Assembly (NCBI GenBank): GCA_017307275.1
Contig: JAFKFK010000025.1
Span: 1 to 64,000 of the forward strand
Direction: 5' to 3'
Origin: Alphaproteobacteria bacterium
Lineage (GTDB): Bacteria > Pseudomonadota > Alphaproteobacteria > Reyranellales > Reyranellaceae
Length of the DNA stretch: 64,000 nt
Every line of letters begins with the position of its first letter. The stretch's first letter is position 1. Below the pieces are notes generated by a model, which was not told the origin of the DNA, did no database searches, and saw nothing but the letters and a program-made list of their open reading frames with translations. This document shows positions 59,398 to 64,000 of this stretch, one piece after another. A program made the translations under genes and the position numbers.

Positions 59398-60342
59398 ATG
59401 AAAATGGCATTTTCATATCTGTGCGTAGCGTTTGGGGTGCTCGCCATGGTCGGGGCAGAGCCAGCAATGGCCCAGGAGCCGACGGCAAAGGTCGGCATGA
59501 CCGTTCAAAGTATTCGCGGGAAACCGCATCCCAGTCGAACGGGTACCGACCTCGACAAGGCGGATTTCATCTCGCTCGACGTGAGTGCCAAGGTCCAAGT
59601 CTACAATGGTACGCCGGCCGACGGTAAGGACTGGCCGGCAACGATGGTATCGAGGCCCAGCGGTTGCACGGCAACGATGATCGGGCCGCGTGTCATGCTC
59701 ACGGCAGCCCATTGCGTCGAAAACGGCGCGTCGGTCATGTTCTTCATCGCGGGCAAGACGCGGACGGCGACCTGTACTCATCACGAGAAGTACAGCGCGG
59801 CCTACGACAACGCACAAACCAGTGCAAACTGGGCGGCGACGAGTGCGGACTACGCAGTCTGCGTCGTGCCGGAGGCAGACAGGGTAAGTGGCGTTCTGCT
59901 CGAAGTCGTCGGCGCGGGTCCGCTCTTCGGCAACGGAGAAACGGTGAGGCTGCTCGGGTTCGGTTGCAACGGGACGACCATCGATTCCGATGGCTATGGA
60001 ACATTGCGAACGGCGGCTGCCGGTATCGAAGCCTTGCCGGCGGCACCCAACAACTACTTCGTTACCGACTGGTCGAAAGGTGGCTTCGGCCACGCCAAGG
60101 GCGGCGTCGTCTGCCCGGGGGACAGCGGCGGGGCGGTCTACTGGCCGGTGTCCGGAGTCCGCCGGATCGTTGCTCTGAATTCGAGAACGGGCGTTACGGC
60201 TGACGGGCGCACGCTGATCGGAAAGTCGTACCTCTCCTCTGTACTGACGGAATCGGCCAATCAGTTCCTCAACAGATTCTCTACGGCCGAGAACGGCGGC
60301 ATCTGCGGTCTGCGTCCCGGCGTCGAAGGCTGTCGTCAGTGA
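59398..60342 (+). CDS. secreted trypsin-like serine protease (S1)
   Basis: A 314-residue exported protease: signal MAFSYLCVAFGVLAMVGAEPAMAQ, then a linker and a chymotrypsin-fold domain. The triad is His105 (LTAAHCVEN), Asp151 (SADYAVCVV) and Ser243 (GDSGGAVYW), with paired Cys (90/106 and 126/155) that could form disulfides. Ser243 follows VVCPGDSGG. The last base overlaps the start of the next gene, a subtilisin-like protease, so the two proteases are made together. Substrate unknown. Confidence 0.9.
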   Translation: MKMAFSYLCVAFGVLAMVGAEPAMAQEPTAKVGMTVQSIRGKPHPSRTGTDLDKADFISLDVSAKVQVYNGTPADGKDWPATMVSRPSGCTATMIGPRVMLTAAHCVENGASVMFFIAGKTRTATCTHHEKYSAAYDNAQTSANWAATSADYAVCVVPEADRVSGVLLEVVGAGPLFGNGETVRLLGFGCNGTTIDSDGYGTLRTAAAGIEALPAAPNNYFVTDWSKGGFGHAKGGVVCPGDSGGAVYWPVSGVRRIVALNSRTGVTADGRTLIGKSYLSSVLTESANQFLNRFSTAENGGICGLRPGVEGCRQ

Positions 60343-62624
60343 CGACAGAGGCACGAGCGGCTGCCGATGCGTCTGGCCGGGGCGGCAGACTTCTTCTTTG
60401 CCTGTTGAGCCTCGTCTTGGGCCTGGTGTCGCTTCCGACGCCAGGTGGTGCGCAGCAGTCGTGGGAGGATGTCGTCCAACGCGGCGGGTATTCCGGCACC
60501 TCGCAAGCGGTGCGCAATGTTCTTGCGAGTGCGGCAAGCAGCGCGCCGGATGGACGCGTGGCGCTTCAGGTGCAGGGAACGCCGGACGATTTGTTGGTGG
60601 CGGCCGTTGCGACGACATTCGCGCCGACGGAGCGCAGATTCCCGACCAATTCCACGATCGACCGCATCGCCTTCCAGACATGCGGCCATATCTCGTCGGA
60701 GTATCGCTCGCGTATCCTCCTCGCCAATCCGGGAAAGTTCGTCAACGGCGTCCTGTCGGGCCTCAAAGGCACGTTCGTCAGCCTGAAGATGCCGGCATGT
60801 CTCGCGGTCAACGATTACGTCAAATACAACGTGCTGCCCGGAAACACGATCTCGTTCCTGGCAGAGTCGGTTTCCAAGCGGCCGGCCGATCAGGCCTACT
60901 GTTCCGAGCTGGCCAAGGTGAACGAGTTCGATGTCTGCAAGGCCAGCCAGACGAGCGCCTTGAAGCCCGACACACGGATCTGGCTGCCGAGACCCAAAGA
61001 AGTGCGAACTTGGACGACCGTTGCGAAGTTGAACGTCGAGACAGGCATCGACGGGTCGGAGGCACTTGCGGGGTGGATTACCGAATCCGTGCAACGGCCC
61101 GCGCTTCCCAATCCCAATCAAGCGAACGCTCAAAACCTGAATATCGTACCGACCAAGCCGGACGAGACGCCCAGAGGCGTCGTGCCCTTGGCCGACTGCA
61201 GCGCGAGCTTCGTGCCCTTCGATACCGACAGGCTCGTCGACGTTCTGGCGCGGCTGTACAAGGCCGTACGGGCGAGGCAGGTAAGTTCGGTCGATCCCGT
61301 TCGGGTCGGAATCATCGACACGGGCCTTTACGACAAGGCGCGGGAGAGTTTCTTCGAGCGGATTCCGGTCGTGCCGGGCCCCTGGTACGACCGCGAGGGC
61401 GATCGGTACCTTCGCAATATCGTCACCAAGGACAATCTCGGGACCTGGGCACGGTCATATATCGGCGACAGATCGAACGTCGCGCCAGACAGCGGCAGCT
61501 TTGCCGATCACGGCACCCATGTGGCGGGCTTGATCGTGGGAGGTGGTGACTTCTGGACGGCGCTGCGGAGCAGGAGGTTTCCCGAGCCGCAGATGTCCGA
61601 ATATATCGGCACGTTCGTGCCGGAGATCGTGCCCGTAAAGATCATGTCGTCGGGAAAATCCGATCCCGACATGCTGGGCCTGGCCGTAGATTATCTGACC
61701 AACAACAATCGAACATCGGTCATCAATCTCAGTACGGTCGTTCGCGCCAACCTCACGGTCAAGGAGACCTTCGAGAAGTACCGGAGAAGCGGTGTCATCT
61801 TTGTCGCTGCAGCAGGCAACGACTACGATCAGGAGTTCGACAACAGTCTCGACAAGGAGGACGTGGCCAACCCAATCCTGCCCGCGATGATGTCCAGTGG
61901 AGACGGTACGTACTTCATTACCGTCGGCGCGTTGGACAGCGCGGACTTTGCTGCCGACGCGCAGTCCAAAGGGAAGCCGGCAAAGTTCTCTCAGCGCGGC
62001 AGGAAGTATGTCGACCTCTTCGCTCCGGGCATCTGCGTGCGATCGTTTGGCGAACAGAATCCTCTGACCGAAGATGTCGCTTACTCCGGAACGTCGCAGG
62101 CCGCTCCACTGGTGTCGTTTGCGTCTGCCCTGCTTCTGCGCTTCGGGGTGAGAGGGGAGGATGTGAAGACGAGACTCCTGGAAACGGTCGATGCCTCGGC
62201 AGACCTGGCCAAGATTTCGATCAGTGGCGGTTCTCTCAACATCAGCAAGGCGCTGGACTATCTGGACGACATCGTCGTGTTCACGGACACGCCACGTGGC
62301 GAATATCGTCGAGGTACCATCGTTCATACGAATGGCGACACCGCCTTGCCGGATGGCTTCCTGACGCCGCTTTGCAGTACGGGGGCCGATCCCGCCGATC
62401 AGGGATTGAGGAAAGTGCGCCGCACGGTCGTCCTCGACGACAGCACGATGAAATGGGTGTCGGGTACCGACGCGGGGTTCAAGTACGAAACCTGCGCCTA
62501 CAAGAAGGATCTCACGTTCCGGCTGAAAGCCGCGGATGGTCAGGGGGATCGCAACTTTGTGCTCAAGGACGTTCGCGAGATGGTGCCGCGCCCGAAATGG
62601 GCGCCTTTGCCTAAGGTCAGGTAG
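60339..62624 (+). CDS. secreted subtilisin-like serine protease (S8)
   Basis: A 761-residue exported protease starting at GTG 60339 (GTGA overlap with the preceding gene). The signal is RLLLCLLSLVLGLVSLP. The first about 310 residues are an unrecognised N-terminal region rich in Cys and with a LysM-like W-P-R pattern at about 205-225 (TRIWLPRPKEVRTW). The S8 triad is Asp327 (IIDTGLYD), His391 (DHGTHVAG) and Ser586 (YSGTSQAAP), with oxyanion Asn494 (AAGND). The tail (about 630-761) is an extra domain. It may activate, or be activated by, the trypsin-like partner. Confidence 0.88.
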   Translation: MTTEARAAADASGRGGRLLLCLLSLVLGLVSLPTPGGAQQSWEDVVQRGGYSGTSQAVRNVLASAASSAPDGRVALQVQGTPDDLLVAAVATTFAPTERRFPTNSTIDRIAFQTCGHISSEYRSRILLANPGKFVNGVLSGLKGTFVSLKMPACLAVNDYVKYNVLPGNTISFLAESVSKRPADQAYCSELAKVNEFDVCKASQTSALKPDTRIWLPRPKEVRTWTTVAKLNVETGIDGSEALAGWITESVQRPALPNPNQANAQNLNIVPTKPDETPRGVVPLADCSASFVPFDTDRLVDVLARLYKAVRARQVSSVDPVRVGIIDTGLYDKARESFFERIPVVPGPWYDREGDRYLRNIVTKDNLGTWARSYIGDRSNVAPDSGSFADHGTHVAGLIVGGGDFWTALRSRRFPEPQMSEYIGTFVPEIVPVKIMSSGKSDPDMLGLAVDYLTNNNRTSVINLSTVVRANLTVKETFEKYRRSGVIFVAAAGNDYDQEFDNSLDKEDVANPILPAMMSSGDGTYFITVGALDSADFAADAQSKGKPAKFSQRGRKYVDLFAPGICVRSFGEQNPLTEDVAYSGTSQAAPLVSFASALLLRFGVRGEDVKTRLLETVDASADLAKISISGGSLNISKALDYLDDIVVFTDTPRGEYRRGTIVHTNGDTALPDGFLTPLCSTGADPADQGLRKVRRTVVLDDSTMKWVSGTDAGFKYETCAYKKDLTFRLKAADGQGDRNFVLKDVREMVPRPKWAPLPKVR

Positions 62625-62634
62625 AGCGGAAGTC

Positions 62635-64000
62635 TTACCGCTGCGGTGGGGCGAGGGTGATCGTGCCGATGGCGGTGCGGGCGGTCTCGGCGCGCGTACC
62701 GCCGATCCCGATGTAGGAAAGGCTCTGCCAGTTCTCGACGAAGTTGCGCGCCCAGGGTGAGAGCATGTTGCCCGACTGGCCTAGCGGCATCGCGAAACGG
62801 CTGTTCTCGAGATCGCTGAAATCGTAGATGCCGCGATAGCCGGCGCCGTGCACGGCATCGAACGGCCGGTTGCCGCGGTAGGAGGGCGAGGCGCGATTGA
62901 GCGTCTGGCTGCCGCCGTCCGAGACGAAACGCACCGAGGCGAAGTTGCCGAGAAGCGGAATGCGGTCGAACAGGGGATGGCGGTGCACGGCGAAATGCTC
63001 GTTACCCCATTGCCACTTGGACATGTCCGGCCCGTTGCGCCGGCTGATCCAGTCCAGCGCCCGTTCGAGCGCGAGGGCGACGGCGTCGTCACACGTCTCC
63101 GTTTGCACCGTGCCGCCATCGTCGCACCAGCCTGGCTTGTCGCGCAGGATGCGGACCATCAGGGGCACGTTGGGCGAGGCGAGGGCATCGAAGAGAGGCT
63201 CGCCCAGTTCGTCGGCCAGCAGGCCGCGCTGCAGTTCGGTGATCCAGGCGCTGTAGATCAGCGGCTCGGGGCGGCTCGCCAGCATGAAGCGGTTCCAGCG
63301 GCCCAGAAGCTCGTACGCCCGTGCGGCGCGGGCATTGCGCGGCGCTGCCCGCAGCAGGAACGGCAGGATGTCGTTGACGTCGAGCGAGAGATTGTCGGCC
63401 TGCATGACGATCATGCCGTAGACCGGATGGCGCTCGACCTCGCGCAGGAGCTGGTCGGCGCGACGCTGGCGATAGGGCTCGGCCCAGTCCTTGCTGATGA
63501 AGTGGCGGTAGTCGTCCGGGACGAGGCGGGCATTGGCGTTGACGATGAGGCCGGCCGGCGGATTGTAGACGCGAGGCAGTTGGTCGAAGGGCACGAAGCC
63601 CGCCCAGTCGTATTCGCCGGTCCAGCCCGGTACCGGCATCGAGCCGTCACCCTTGCGGCGGATCGGCACCTTGGCCGGCGAAATCAGGCCAATATTCCCC
63701 GACGTGTCGGCATAGACCATGTTCTGCATCGGCGAGCCGATGCGGCGCGCCGCATTGAGGAAATCTTCCCAGTTCTGCGCCATGCCGAGGCGGCCGAAGC
63801 CCTCGGCCGAGGTATCCGCGCCATCGAGCGCGGTCGCCTGCAGCGCCAGCACATGGCCCTGCGGAGTTATGCCTTCGGTTCGGCGGATGAAATCGTCGAT
63901 CACCGGCCCGTGCCGCGTCTCGCGCACCCGCATCGTGACGGGATCGCCCCAGGCGACGTTGATCGTTTCCTCGCGTACCCCGAAGGAGCGGGCGCCGTCC
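62635..64000 (-). CDS. penicillin acylase family hydrolase (5' end outside window)
   Basis: About 455 visible residues of an Ntn-hydrolase of the penicillin/acyl-homoserine-lactone acylase family; the gene continues past the right edge. Visible parts: VRETRHGPVIDDF, a characteristic block (QNWEDFLNAARRIGSPMQNMVYADTSGNIGLI), GWTGEYDWAGFVPFDQLPRVYNPPAG and the C-terminal VSDGGSQTLNRASPSYRGN. The catalytic N-terminal Ser of the beta chain is out of view. Substrates are side-chain amides, such as penicillin G or acyl-homoserine lactones. It is convergent with the subtilase gene. Confidence 0.87.
   Translation of the reverse strand, partial: DGARSFGVREETINVAWGDPVTMRVRETRHGPVIDDFIRRTEGITPQGHVLALQATALDGADTSAEGFGRLGMAQNWEDFLNAARRIGSPMQNMVYADTSGNIGLISPAKVPIRRKGDGSMPVPGWTGEYDWAGFVPFDQLPRVYNPPAGLIVNANARLVPDDYRHFISKDWAEPYRQRRADQLLREVERHPVYGMIVMQADNLSLDVNDILPFLLRAAPRNARAARAYELLGRWNRFMLASRPEPLIYSAWITELQRGLLADELGEPLFDALASPNVPLMVRILRDKPGWCDDGGTVQTETCDDAVALALERALDWISRRNGPDMSKWQWGNEHFAVHRHPLFDRIPLLGNFASVRFVSDGGSQTLNRASPSYRGNRPFDAVHGAGYRGIYDFSDLENSRFAMPLGQSGNMLSPWARNFVENWQSLSYIGIGGTRAETARTAIGTITLAPPQR

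Overview
The window is a 64 kb, gene-dense, high-GC chromosomal segment of an alphaproteobacterium. The evidence is a full ISC iron-sulfur operon of the Rhodospirillales-like type (iscR, two cysteine desulfurases, iscU, iscA, hscB, hscA, fdx, iscX), frequent DUF1127/GNAT/Bug-family genes, and short or overlapping gene junctions. A Reyranella-like genome would fit, but this is inferred from gene content only. No insertion sequences, prophage genes, CRISPR arrays or rRNA genes were seen. No stretch longer than about 300 bases lacks a gene.

Layout. 1-5.9 kb: start of a GMC oxidoreductase, an MFS transporter overlapping an aldo/keto reductase, a YbaK-type deacylase, an amidohydrolase coupled to an SRPBCC protein, and a DUF1127-GNAT reading frame divergent from a LysR regulator. 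6-9 kb: a large sedolisin (S53) protease with a C-terminal DUF4114-like module. 9-18.8 kb: housekeeping genes bcp, glnE, an AsmA/DUF3971 envelope protein, tyrS, anmK and an alpha/beta hydrolase.

18.8-25.8 kb: the ISC operon. It carries an IscR-type box at the iscR promoter, a second, better box lying on an internal promoter just before iscS, and a terminator after iscX. 25.8-31.1 kb: two tandem glycine-zipper lipoproteins, mnmA (whose sulfur comes from IscS), a VOC protein, a Bug-type binding protein, a phosphodiesterase-like enzyme, and tRNA-Met with its own promoter and terminator. 31.1-32.2 kb: a TrxR-like ferredoxin-NADP reductase.

32.2-43 kb: a catabolic island. It holds an amidohydrolase, a DapA-family lyase, D-hydantoinase, N-carbamoyl-D-amino-acid amidohydrolase, a flavin reductase, a hydantoin racemase, a complete polar amino acid ABC importer, a MliC-like lipoprotein and a second Bug protein. 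Together the enzymes could import, racemise and open hydantoin-type rings and release amino acids.

43-50.9 kb: small envelope genes, including three related short secreted proteins, a second amidohydrolase with a His-rich tail, NnrU, a MORN-repeat protein, and a split chromate transporter coupled to a CYTH-like protein. 50.9-57 kb: aminotransferase, ABC-2 exporter, methyltransferase, GNAT, MepA and a crotonase. 57-64 kb: TauD-type dioxygenase, a CorC/HlyC-type membrane protein, a translationally coupled trypsin-like plus subtilisin-like protease pair, and the 3' part of a penicillin acylase gene.

The best candidates for new biology are the coupled protease pair, the family of three small secreted proteins with hairpins near their genes, the dual IscR control of the ISC operon, and the CYTH-like/ChrA operon.
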